NCBI RefSeq assembly: GCF_002699205.1
Contig: NZ_PABT01000009.1
Span: forward strand, 1-64,000
Reading direction: 5' to 3'
DNA from: Allomuricauda sp.
GTDB taxonomy: Bacteria > Bacteroidota > Bacteroidia > Flavobacteriales > Flavobacteriaceae
Length of the DNA: 64,000 nt
Shown: piece after piece, positions 10,078-17,239 of the stretch
Numbering within the stretch: the first letter of the stretch is position 1
Layout of the letters: every line of letters begins with the position of its first letter
The notes under the pieces: generated by a model
Told to the model about the DNA's origin: nothing
Seen by the model: only the letters and a program-made list of their open reading frames with translations
Database searches by the model: none
Made by a program: the position numbers and the translations under genes

Positions 10078-11097
10078 TTAAATTCCAATTGATCCTGATT
10101 CCATCGCCTTTCCGATACCTTTTTTGAGTTGCATCATCGCTTTATAGGCCAACTGAGCTTGGTTCGTGGGGATACTTGGCACTTTGATACCCGCCTTGAA
10201 CAACAATTGTTTGGCGGCCTGTTTCTCATTGGAGGGCAAACCCAATAGGGCCGCAAAGAACTGTTTGGGATCCTTGTCGAGAAGGTTTCGGGCCTGGTAG
10301 GTCTCCACAAAGTTCCTGCGGTAGCTGAACTGTTTGTCAAAGCTCTTTTCAGCTGCCCGGTAGAATCTATCCCGATCAAACCCCTGTTTGACCTTCTCCC
10401 CATTAAGGATGGTCTCCGAGGTGCGGAACTTGGAACCTGGGGAGAGGCTATGGGAATTGGTAATATCCTTTCGGCTCACGATGATATGGATATGGCTCTG
10501 GTGGCCTTCCTTGGCCATGCCTGGAACGATACGTTTCCCATGCTGTTTATGGGGTGCCTCCATTTCCAAGGCATTAATTTTTTCATGAAGCTTGGCTATG
10601 TCCCCTTGCTCCCGTCTCTCTTTGATGGCCCTGATCTGATGTTGCAGTTCCAAAATCTTAGTGGCATAAGCTTGGTTCTCCTTGACCTTTTTGTCCTTTT
10701 CGGAATAGGTCCGTTCCCTTTCCAGTTTCGCGAAATACAATACCTCATTGACCGTAACCTCTTTGTCCCTATAAAAAGAAGCCGCATAGGTCTTCATCAG
10801 TTCCCGGGTGTACTGTTTCAGTTTTTCGGGCTCATTTCCGATATGCTTGAGCTCGGCTTGGGAGGGGCTGACCATGATGGAATAGAACTTGGGATCCCGT
10901 TTCGAAAGTTTGGCCGTATTGCCATCGATTTCGGCAATGACCCTCTGGGCATCGATGGCATTTTCCGTTTGGTTGAAAAAAAGCTCTTGTTCTTCGGGGG
11001 CCTTACCTTCGTTCTCCTTTTCCAAATATTTGACAAAATCACTAGCACTGCCGTGATAGTTATCTCCCAAGTGTTGTCTTGTGATGGCGATGTACAT
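10078..11097 (-). CDS. mobB: MobB-like relaxase / mobilisation protein, DUF5712 family
   Basis: The 339-residue protein begins MYIAITRQ and carries the family block PFYSIMVSPS-like (here PKFYSIMVSPSQAEL), a long charged helical insert (about 110-190) and then GHQSHIHIIVSRKD near residue 210. The H-x-H in that last block is the metal-binding signature of HUH-type relaxases, and FVETYQARN follows. It is expected to nick oriT and stay covalently attached to the transferred strand. It starts 2 nt after the BfmA gene and is followed by the coupling protein, the usual order of Bacteroidetes mob modules. The nucleophilic tyrosine is not assigned with confidence, as several Tyr residues are candidates. 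Confidence 0.88.
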   Translation of the reverse strand: MYIAITRQHLGDNYHGSASDFVKYLEKENEGKAPEEQELFFNQTENAIDAQRVIAEIDGNTAKLSKRDPKFYSIMVSPSQAELKHIGNEPEKLKQYTRELMKTYAASFYRDKEVTVNEVLYFAKLERERTYSEKDKKVKENQAYATKILELQHQIRAIKERREQGDIAKLHEKINALEMEAPHKQHGKRIVPGMAKEGHQSHIHIIVSRKDITNSHSLSPGSKFRTSETILNGEKVKQGFDRDRFYRAAEKSFDKQFSYRRNFVETYQARNLLDKDPKQFFAALLGLPSNEKQAAKQLLFKAGIKVPSIPTNQAQLAYKAMMQLKKGIGKAMESGSIGI

Positions 11098-11099
11098 GC

Positions 11100-11687
11100 T
11101 TATAGATTTTTGAGTTTAGTGCGGTATTGTTCAATGGCCCCTGGTTTGAGGTCCAGTTTGAGGTGGTCCTTTCCAAAGCGGTTCTTGGTCACGGACACAT
11201 GATCCAGGACATGGCCAAAATCAGCTTTCAATTCTTCGAGCTGTTCCTTCAAGCGCTCATGTACGATTTTGGGGACCGTGGTCTCCTTGTCCAAGAGTTC
11301 AGGATTGGTGGGCGTGTTGATTTCGGTCAACTGCTTTTCAAAAAATTCAAAGTCCCCTTCCCATTCCTCCCCCTCCTCGGGTTCCAGTTCCTGTTGAAAG
11401 AGGGCCTGCATCATACTGACGGTGGGCAGGGTCTGTTCCTTTTCGATGCTTCGCATAATGGCCACCATGGCATTGAAGCGTCGCTTTATGAACAATTTCA
11501 TACTTGCGATGGTCTCCCCAAAATGTTGGTCCGGGGAGATCCCATGTCGCTCAAAAAACTCCATCATGGCCAACAGGGTCATGGATTGGGATTTGCCAAA
11601 TAACTTGGAAAACCGTCTAAATTTCAGCGCCACCGAGATTTTGATCCTCAGTCCCGCAAACGTCTCTTTTTCGTATCCTTTATCCAT
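11100..11687 (-). CDS. bfmA: BfmA/BtgA-family mobilisation protein
   Basis: The 195-residue protein matches BfmA/BtgA accessory mobilisation proteins: a short basic N-terminus, then FAGLRIKISVALKFRRFSK and SQSMTLLAMMEFFERHGISP, which resemble a ribbon-helix-helix DNA-binding fold, and an acidic linker with a coiled C-terminus. Such proteins bind next to oriT and help the relaxase. It is the first gene of the mob operon. Its ATG at 11685-11687 lies within an 18-nt sequence (11684-11701) that is repeated exactly 42 nt upstream (11726-11743), so its start region, or a binding site embedded in it, is duplicated. Confidence 0.85.
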   Translation of the reverse strand: MDKGYEKETFAGLRIKISVALKFRRFSKLFGKSQSMTLLAMMEFFERHGISPDQHFGETIASMKLFIKRRFNAMVAIMRSIEKEQTLPTVSMMQALFQQELEPEEGEEWEGDFEFFEKQLTEINTPTNPELLDKETTVPKIVHERLKEQLEELKADFGHVLDHVSVTKNRFGKDHLKLDLKPGAIEQYRTKLKNL

Positions 11688-11880
11688 TTTTTCAACAAAA
11701 ATTCCTTGGTTTTACTGGGCCCGGCCCATTTTTTCAACAAAAACCAAAAGCTCAAAATTTTATAAAATACCCCAAACCCCTATAAACAGGGCCTTGCGGA
11801 GCAATCCTAATCGGTAGCGCTGCGCCAGCACGCTATCCTCTTGCTTCTCCGATTTGTCCCGAAGGGACAAAATCGTATCG
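11684..11880. other. Candidate origin of transfer (oriT) region
   Basis: This noncoding stretch lies directly upstream of the bfmA-mobB-coupling protein operon, the usual oriT position in Bacteroidetes. It holds an exact 18-nt direct repeat, CCATTTTTTCAACAAAAA, at 11684-11701 and 11726-11743; a GC-rich palindrome TGGGCCCGGCCCA between the copies; and a strong hairpin at 11850-11875 with arms TTTGTCCC and GGGACAAA around GAA. A weaker hairpin around GGTAGCG and CGCTATCC lies just before it. Function is inferred from position and structure; no nick site can be named. Confidence 0.45.
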
Positions 11881-12046
11881 CTCAACATGGGTCAAGACCC
11901 AGTTGCCTAATCTGTAAAAGTCAAATCGATGGGTACGGAACAAGGAAAGTCAAACCGATCTACCAAAGCAGATCAAAATAATTCCGCACCTAAAATGCTG
12001 TTGAAAACCAACCCTTTAAAGATAGAAAAACCAAGGTTCAGGACAT

Positions 12047-12075
12047 AAAAAAAGCCCATCATAATGGATGGGCTT
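12047..12075 (-). terminator. Rho-independent terminator
   Basis: A 9-bp hairpin with arms AAGCCCATC (12052-12060) and GATGGGCTT (12067-12075) is followed on the minus strand by a run of T (A-run 12047-12053 on the plus strand). It lies 20 nt beyond the stop of the small gene ending at 12095 and probably ends the ssb/radC/small-gene transcript. Confidence 0.8.
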
Positions 12076-12094
12076 CGATGGTGTGTTTTGGGTT

Positions 12095-12292
12095 TTACAT
12101 ATTGAATACAAAATCATAATTGTATAGATTTCGCATGGCTTCATCTTCCAAGAGGGCATCATAGTCCTTATCATGGATTTCCGCAAATTGGCGCAATTCA
12201 GTCCCGGAACGACTTACCACATCTTCCTTGGATACGGAAAGCAAACGTTCCTGGGTTTCGCTATCGAGGTTGGTAAAATTCAAATAGACCAT
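12095..12292 (-). CDS. Small acidic conserved-looking protein
   Basis: A 65-residue acidic protein beginning MVYLNFTNLDSETQERLL, without signal peptide or membrane span. It is the last gene of the ssb, radC, 42-residue protein, 65-residue protein series on the minus strand and is followed by a clear terminator, which supports it being real. I do not recognise a function; small acidic proteins of this kind are common in integrative elements of Bacteroidetes. Confidence 0.65.
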   Translation of the reverse strand: MVYLNFTNLDSETQERLLSVSKEDVVSRSGTELRQFAEIHDKDYDALLEDEAMRNLYNYDFVFNM

Positions 12293-12318
12293 AATTCAAT
12301 GCTTAAAAATTTCATTGT

Positions 12319-12447
12319 TTATAAATCATAAAGGCTAGGGTCAAAACCATCGGGATAATCCCCAAGATCATGTTGCAGTTCCGACCCTATTTCAAGATCG
12401 GTCATTTCAGGATCCACTTTCATCGGATTTGGATTAAAGAATTCCAT
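12319..12447 (-). CDS. Very small acidic protein (42 residues)
   Basis: A frame starting at ATG 12447 encodes MEFFNPNPMKVDPEMTDLEI and ends DPSLYDL. It overlaps the 3' end of the radC-like gene by 14 nt, which suggests translational coupling. The longer upstream version of the frame lies inside radC and is unlikely. The composition is acidic with many Pro and Asp, and the function is unknown. Support is its place in a tight co-oriented series between radC and the 65-residue gene. Confidence 0.5.
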   Translation of the reverse strand: MEFFNPNPMKVDPEMTDLEIGSELQHDLGDYPDGFDPSLYDL

Positions 12448-12883
12448 TATCAGCAAAACTGTAATACCTACCATCAGGCGCAAGGATGATATGGTCCAAA
12501 ACCTTGACATCAAAAAGCTGGGCGGCTTCTTTGATCTTTTGGGTCAATTGTTTGTCCTGATAACTTGCCTTAAGTTGACCAGAGGGATGGTTATGGGTGA
12601 GGATGATCCCAACCGAAAGGGTCTTTAGGGTAATGGCAAAAAGGATGCGCAGATCCACCATGGTACCCGTGATACCCCCATGGGATAATGGATAGATACC
12701 CTTGACCTTGTTGGACTGGTTGAGCAGCACGATCTTAAAGGTCTCGTGCAGGCCTATGGTCTTGTTGTCCCAATTTTGGAACAATAGATTCGCCACCTCA
12801 TTGGAGTTGGTCACGGAAAGGGATTTCAAGGTACTGAGCTTTTCCCGATAACTGATCTGTATTTCATTGACACGGTGTTCCAT
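12434..12883 (-). CDS. RadC-like JAB-domain protein
   Basis: The protein (about 149 residues from the ATG at 12883) is a RadC/JAB domain. It has the metal-binding motif ILTHNHPSGQL (H-x-H-P-S-G) and a downstream D within SYQDKQLT, then VLDHIILAPDGRYYSFAD. RadC-like JAMM proteins are common on mobile elements and phages; a role in DNA repair or recombination is suspected but not proven. The start at 12883 (MEHRVNEIQISY) is preferred to the upstream ATG at 12943, which would add a Pro/Phe-rich tail overlapping the end of ssb. It lies 60 nt after ssb, probably in the same transcript. Confidence 0.88.
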   Translation of the reverse strand: MEHRVNEIQISYREKLSTLKSLSVTNSNEVANLLFQNWDNKTIGLHETFKIVLLNQSNKVKGIYPLSHGGITGTMVDLRILFAITLKTLSVGIILTHNHPSGQLKASYQDKQLTQKIKEAAQLFDVKVLDHIILAPDGRYYSFADNGIL

Positions 12884-12943
12884 TTCAAATGTATTAAGGA
12901 TGAAAAGAAAGGGATGCCCAAAGGCTGGACACCCCCTATCCAT

Positions 12944-13297
12944 TTACTCGGTGGTATTGTTATCACCACCGCCCAACAGTAAGATCTCACTGGCCACCAC
13001 TTCGGTCACATACTTTTTAGTACCCTCTTTGTCCTCATAGGAGCGGGAGGTCAATTTCCCTTCGATGGCAACCTCCTTGCCCTTGGTCACAAAACCTTCG
13101 ATGATGTCCGCCAGTTTTCCCCATGCGATGATGGTGTGCCATTCGGTATTGGTCACCCGTTCCCCTTCGGAGTTCTTGTAGTGTTCATTGGTGGCCATGG
13201 TGAACCGTGCCACACGCTTGCCTTTGTCAAGGTCTGTGATAGTGGGATCCTGCCCCACGTTTCCGATCAACTGCACTTTGTTTCTCAATGTACTCAT
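12944..13297 (-). CDS. ssb: Single-stranded DNA-binding protein
   Basis: A 117-residue SSB with an OB fold: MSTLRNKVQLIGNVGQDP at the start, then VARFTMATNEHY, TEWHTIIAWGKLADI and GKEVAIEGKLTSRSYEDKEG. It lacks the long acidic tail of host SSB proteins and ends GGGDNNTTE, as in many plasmid and element-encoded copies. The start at 13297 is chosen because similarity begins at MSTLRNK; the longer frame to 13348 adds an unrelated segment. It would coat the transferred strand before second-strand synthesis. Upstream lies a hairpin-rich noncoding region. Confidence 0.92.
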   Translation of the reverse strand: MSTLRNKVQLIGNVGQDPTITDLDKGKRVARFTMATNEHYKNSEGERVTNTEWHTIIAWGKLADIIEGFVTKGKEVAIEGKLTSRSYEDKEGTKKYVTEVVASEILLLGGGDNNTTE

Positions 13298-13439
13298 GAT
13301 AAAAAGTTTTAAAGGTCTGCTGCCTTCCTTTATTGGACAGATCAGCAAACAGGGTTAAAAATTTCCCCTCTATTTTTTTGGTCATTGTTTCCCAAATTTT
13401 AAGGGGCGTTTGTTTGCTTCTTACGTGCGTAGCACAATA

Positions 13440-13830
13440 AAAGAAGGGGGTTCTGTCAAGGCTTTTGGACTGAAATCGGGAGGCTCCGCGACGTAGTAAA
13501 ACCCTTGGGTTTTCAAGGAAGTGGAAACCCTATTTCTGGACAAAACCTGTCTTGGCCTTGACAGGTTCGATGAGGGCCTTAGGAATTCCAGCCGACCCAT
13601 TGTCAAGGGAGCGTACGGGAAGTTAAGCGACTGCAGGCGATGGTGTCCTGATAGGAAGTCCTTGGGCCCTGCCCTGTTTTTCGATGCCCCGAAAAACAAC
13701 CAGGGCTTCTTTTATTACGGACCCCTTAAAATTTGATGGGCGGACAGACGGATTTGCGTCCCTTCCCGCAAAGCCCCAAGAAGGGTTTGCAAAGGAAGGA
13801 CGCACCAAAAATCCGTTTGGACGACTTCCA
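13440..13830. other. Hairpin-rich noncoding region upstream of ssb
   Basis: Between ssb and the gene ending at 13902 there are about 600 nt with no credible gene but strong inverted repeats. These are AAAACC/GGTTTT at 13498-13513; AACCTGTC/GACAGGTT at 13544-13567; GTTTTTCG/CGAAAAAC at 13676-13697, extended by GCCCT/AGGGC; and a long composite stem at 13748-13816 (ACGGATTT with AAATCCGT, GCGTCC with GGACGC, inner GCAAA-CCC with GGGTTTGC). It could be a single-strand origin, an oriT or a structured RNA; which one is not determined by the sequence. Confidence 0.55.
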
Positions 13831-13901
13831 TATTGGCCAAATGACAATACATCAACTATTGAGATAGTAATGGGTCAGTAATCCTAGAACTTGGTTTCTT
13901 T

Positions 13902-14462
13902 TTAATCATTCCCGAACAGCTCTGCCTGATCGTTATGGGAAAGTCCGTCCAACTTGGGCGTTGAAGTTTTCATACTGTCCTTTAGGGCCTGTCGCCGTTT
14001 CTCATAGATCCAGACCCTTAACCTTTTCAAAAGACCCATCTCATATTCGGACAGTTGTTGGGGGGCCACTTCCTCCATGGCCTCCATCTGCCCTGTTTTT
14101 TTGAAGGTCTTGGCATACTGGAGCCCACACCAAGTGTAGATATTCACCCATTCGCTGGGCATGGGAGATTCGAAGGTCCTGGGCATCATATAGGCCACTA
14201 CCTCGGTCAAGGAGGCCATATGTTCCCCACGCATCTGGGTCAACATCCGCGCCATGGTGATATTGTTTAAAAGATCTTTGGGCACGGCATCTTGCCATTG
14301 GGATGGATACACAATGATGGGACTTTGCAATAGGTCCAAAAAGTCGAGGACAAAATCGGATTTAGCCTTCTTTAGGGACTTAGGATTAGGGGTTGGATTC
14401 GGCGTTTTTGTTGGCTCCAGTTCAAAGCCAAAATCCAGTTGCACTACGTTTTGTTTTTCCAT
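13902..14462 (-). CDS. Conserved-looking element protein of unknown function
   Basis: A 186-residue soluble protein with a short variable N-terminus containing a TPNPTPNPKS linker, followed by a helical domain with a Trp-rich centre (YPSQWQDAVP, SEWVNIYTWCGLQYAK) and a basic LKRLRVWIYEKRR helix. There is no signal peptide. It lies upstream of ssb in the same orientation, separated by the structured region, in the mobile-element core. I do not recognise its family; a regulatory or replication-associated role is possible only by context. Confidence 0.6.
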   Translation of the reverse strand: MEKQNVVQLDFGFELEPTKTPNPTPNPKSLKKAKSDFVLDFLDLLQSPIIVYPSQWQDAVPKDLLNNITMARMLTQMRGEHMASLTEVVAYMMPRTFESPMPSEWVNIYTWCGLQYAKTFKKTGQMEAMEEVAPQQLSEYEMGLLKRLRVWIYEKRRQALKDSMKTSTPKLDGLSHNDQAELFGND

Positions 14463-14539
14463 GATCTGCGTTTTAAATTGAACAATAGTGGCAGACCGCC
14501 AAACGCAAGGGAAAATTTTGGAGTGGGAAGGAAACGGAA

Positions 14540-14759
14540 TATCGTTACTTAGCCGATAGAAATAATATTGTTAGAACAGATACAGTTCTATCTTGAAATT
14601 AATAGTTCCACTTACTGCAATAGCTTTAGAAACGGAATAGAGGAAATCTACTATTTATATTAAGTACGGTAAGTTATTTGAGCCTAAGCCAGAGAGTATT
14701 ACGGGCATAACCCACTAACGATTTAAGCCGCTCAAAAGGAACATCAAAAAACACTTATT
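14540..14759 (+). ncRNA. Candidate bridge-RNA region of the IS110 element
   Basis: IS110-group elements transcribe a structured guide RNA from the noncoding end upstream of the transposase. This 220-nt stretch is in that position, has no open frame, and starts with a hairpin AGATA-CAGTTC-TATCT (14578-14593). The internal loops that would pair with target and donor cannot be assigned without related copies. The call rests on position plus family knowledge. Confidence 0.4.
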
Positions 14760-15788
14760 ATGAAAGTATATGGAATTGACCTGTCCAAAGAGAAATTTGA
14801 CGTAAGCTATGTTATTACAGGTGAGGAGAAAAAAAGGATTGTAAAAAATGACTTTAAGGGTATCTGCAACTTTTTGAAACAAGTTGAAGATAACTGCATC
14901 CTGGTAGCTGAACATACAGGAACTTATGGAGACCTGTTAGTTCATCTCTGTTACCAGTTCCAAGTCAAAATAGCATTGGTCTCCGGCTATAACATTAAGC
15001 ACAGCTTGGGGTTGCAACGGGGAAAGAGTGATTCGAAGGATGCATATCGTATAAGGAAATACGGTGAGAGGTTCACGGAAGAATTGTACTTAACAGAACC
15101 AAAGTCCGAGTCGGTCAAAGAGCTCAAGGAACTTTATAGTTTGCGGGAACAGTTGTCAAAGAACAGAACATCCCTTTTATTGGGAATGAAAACAAGAAAG
15201 CATGGTCCTTCACAGAGTATTGTGGCTCATAGAAGCTATCAGAGAGCCATTATGAATGTGGAAATTGAAATTGGGTCCATCGAAAAGGAAATCGAAAAAA
15301 TCGTTCAGAGCGATTCCGATTTAAAGGATAACTACAAGCTCATTACAAGTATCAAAGGCATTGGCCCGGTAATCGCAAACAATCTGATCATCAAAACTGA
15401 AAACTTCAAACGTATTACAACGGCCAAAAAGGCTGCGGCCTTTGCCGGGGTATGCCCATATCCAAATTCCTCCGGAAAAACGTCTATGAAGTCCAAGACC
15501 AGTCATCTGGCCGACAAAAAACTAAAATCATTGTTGTTCCTAGCCGCCAAGACTGCCGTGGCGCACAATAAGGAGTACAGTCTGTATGCAGAACGTAAAA
15601 AACTTGAGGGAAAACCTTATTTCCTGATAATGAACAATGTGTCCAATAAAATTTTAAGAACCGTTTATGGAGTGGTCCAAAGTAGGAAACCATACGATAT
15701 CAACCATATTTGCATTGACCCTAGAAATATAGCCAGGCCATACTTGTCGTTTAAGGACAACCAACAGAATTATTTCAAACTTATTTAA
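14760..15788 (+). CDS. IS110-family transposase (DEDD recombinase)
   Basis: The 342-residue protein has the two-domain structure of IS110 transposases. An N-terminal RuvC-like DEDD domain starts with YGIDLSKEKFDV, continues with LVAEHTGTYG and has the GKSDSKDAYRI acidic pair near residue 95. A C-terminal Transposase_20 domain has ITSIKGIGPVIANNL (about 195) and AAFAGVCPYPNSSGK with its catalytic serine. Length and all motifs are normal, so it is probably active. IS110 enzymes catalyse RNA-guided insertion without a classical DDE reaction. Confidence 0.93.
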   Translation: MKVYGIDLSKEKFDVSYVITGEEKKRIVKNDFKGICNFLKQVEDNCILVAEHTGTYGDLLVHLCYQFQVKIALVSGYNIKHSLGLQRGKSDSKDAYRIRKYGERFTEELYLTEPKSESVKELKELYSLREQLSKNRTSLLLGMKTRKHGPSQSIVAHRSYQRAIMNVEIEIGSIEKEIEKIVQSDSDLKDNYKLITSIKGIGPVIANNLIIKTENFKRITTAKKAAAFAGVCPYPNSSGKTSMKSKTSHLADKKLKSLLFLAAKTAVAHNKEYSLYAERKKLEGKPYFLIMNNVSNKILRTVYGVVQSRKPYDINHICIDPRNIARPYLSFKDNQQNYFKLI

Positions 15789-15830
15789 GTATTTGCTTAA
15801 ATAATTATATTTTAGCACAAAATTCGTCCC

Positions 15831-16202
15831 ATGAAACTTGAAATTAGCTGTACCAGAGCAGAGGCAGACCATCAACAAATCCTTCGTTGTAAAGAAGATT
15901 TGAACAGAACCGCTGATTCCATAGAGGATGTAAGTAGATTGATGGCACTTGCAGGCAATGAAGTTCGCTTTAAAATATTGTTCCTGTTGCAAAAGGAGAT
16001 TGAGTTATGCCCTTGCGACTTTGCAGATATTTTGGAAATGAGTGTTCCCGCCGTTTCACAACATTTACGTAAAATGAAGGATGCTAAAATCATTGGTACC
16101 CGCAGGCAGGGTCAGACCATTTTCTATCACATATCAAAGAAGAATGAAGCTTTTTTTGCTGCTATTTTAAGTAATGTTCAATCTAAAAGAAAAATTGCGT
16201 AA
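15831..16202 (+). CDS. ArsR-family metal-responsive repressor
   Basis: The 123-residue winged-helix regulator has ALAGNEVRFKILFLLQKE, a helix-turn-helix at CDFADILEMSVPAVSQHLRK, and a wing at RRQGQTIFYHIS. The Cys residues CPCD next to the recognition helix and an upstream Cys (SCTRAE, ILRCKED) are likely metal ligands. In Bacteroidetes, ArsR proteins of this type take the place of MerR in front of merT-like genes. The merTP gene starts 1 nt after its stop. The IS110 element ends just upstream, so its promoter may now be partly IS-derived. Confidence 0.88.
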   Translation: MKLEISCTRAEADHQQILRCKEDLNRTADSIEDVSRLMALAGNEVRFKILFLLQKEIELCPCDFADILEMSVPAVSQHLRKMKDAKIIGTRRQGQTIFYHISKKNEAFFAAILSNVQSKRKIA

Positions 16203-16203
16203 A

Positions 16204-16806
16204 ATGAAAAAGACGATAACCTCCAAACAAGGTGCTTTTGCTGGCCTTTTCTCGGCGATTGTGGCCTCTCTATGCTGTATTACACCTGTATTGGCATTGT
16301 TTTCAGGTGCCACAGGTGTTGCCTCCACTTTTTCCTGGATAGAGCCTTACAGGCCAGTTTTAATAGGCCTCACCCTTTTGACCCTAGGTTTTGCCTGGTA
16401 CCAAAAAATAAAACCACTCCCACAAGATATTGATTGTGTCTGTGAGGATGACAAGCCTAAATTCATCCAATCAAAAACATTTCTGTTTTTGGTGACCATT
16501 TTTGCGGGTATTATGTTGGCATTTCCCTATTACTCACATTTGTTTTATCCCAATTCAAATATCGAGAAACAGGTCGTTTACGTATCCGAAAACAATGTCG
16601 GTGAATTGAACTATTCCATTCAGGGAATGACGTGTGCGGGTTGCGAAGCCCATATCGAGCACGAAGTCAATCAATTGAACGGTATTTTGGAAGTGGATGC
16701 GAACTACGAAACATCCAGTGCTTTTATAAAGTATGATAAGGGTAAGGTAACACCAGATGAAATAGCATCCGCCATTGCAAAACCAGGTTACAAAATCGTA
16801 GACTAA
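16204..16806 (+). CDS. merTP: Mercuric transport fusion protein MerTP
   Basis: A 200-residue protein fusing a MerT-like membrane transporter with a MerP-like heavy-metal-associated domain. Membrane segments lie near residues 10-40 (with SLCCITPVLAL, the paired Cys of MerT), 45-65 and 95-120. The C-terminal HMA domain carries QGMTCAGCEAHIE (C-x-x-C) near residue 147. MerT and MerP pass Hg(II) across the membrane to the reductase. The start at 16204 follows the arsR stop by 1 nt and is preferred to the upstream in-frame ATG at 16174, which lies inside arsR. No merA lies nearby. Confidence 0.88.
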   Translation: MKKTITSKQGAFAGLFSAIVASLCCITPVLALFSGATGVASTFSWIEPYRPVLIGLTLLTLGFAWYQKIKPLPQDIDCVCEDDKPKFIQSKTFLFLVTIFAGIMLAFPYYSHLFYPNSNIEKQVVYVSENNVGELNYSIQGMTCAGCEAHIEHEVNQLNGILEVDANYETSSAFIKYDKGKVTPDEIASAIAKPGYKIVD

Positions 16807-17015
16807 TGGAAATAATTCTAAAATCCACTGTTACTTGTCCACACTGTGGTCACCAAAAAGAGGAGGAAATGCCAACAACTTCCTGCCAATTCTTCTACGA
16901 CTGTGAGAATTGCAATAAAGTATTAAAACCAAAACAGGGTGATTGTTGCGTTTTTTGTTCATATGGCACCGTGGCTTGCCCGCCCATTCAATCCGGCGCT
17001 AGTTGCTGTAATTGA
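16806..17015 (+). CDS. GDCCVxC-domain small protein
   Basis: A 69-residue Cys-rich protein with TCPHCGHQKEEEMP near the start, CENCNKVLKPKQGDCCVFC in the middle and CPPIQSGASCCN at the end. It matches the GDCCVxC (seleno)protein family, which is common in mer-type operons; this copy uses Cys codons. The pattern suggests zinc or thiophilic-metal binding. Its start overlaps the end of merTP by 1 nt, which implies co-translation. Function in metal handling is inferred from context. Confidence 0.85.
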   Translation: MEIILKSTVTCPHCGHQKEEEMPTTSCQFFYDCENCNKVLKPKQGDCCVFCSYGTVACPPIQSGASCCN

Positions 17016-17239
17016 TGATTTTAACAAACTCCGTATCAAGTCAAATAATCTACAGTTTTACATAACCATGGAAATTTTGGGAAAATAATAGGGCTCAATT
17101 CTTTTAAAAAATTTGGTTTTTAATAGAGTATATAAAAAGAGACTTACGGAACGGCTTTATGCCGTCCCTTGTCCGAGAAAATTATGCGAGCTTAACTTTC
17201 GGGAATATTGGAATAAAAAAATGCCGCATGATCAAACTA

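Larger units (their letters stand above)
14500..15830 (+). mobile_element. IS110-family insertion sequence
   Basis: The element consists of a long noncoding left part (about 14500-14759), one transposase gene (14760-15788) and a very short right end before the ArsR gene at 15831. That layout, with noncoding DNA upstream of the transposase, fits IS110-group elements, which lack terminal inverted repeats. Exact ends cannot be set by eye. It is inserted between the 186-residue gene and the mer-type operon. Confidence 0.7.

Noticed and set aside
10450-11202. A 250-residue plus-strand frame opposite the relaxase and BfmA genes
   Set aside because: It is hydrophobic and runs antisense to well-supported mob genes. 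The frame is a by-product of the opposite coding sequence.
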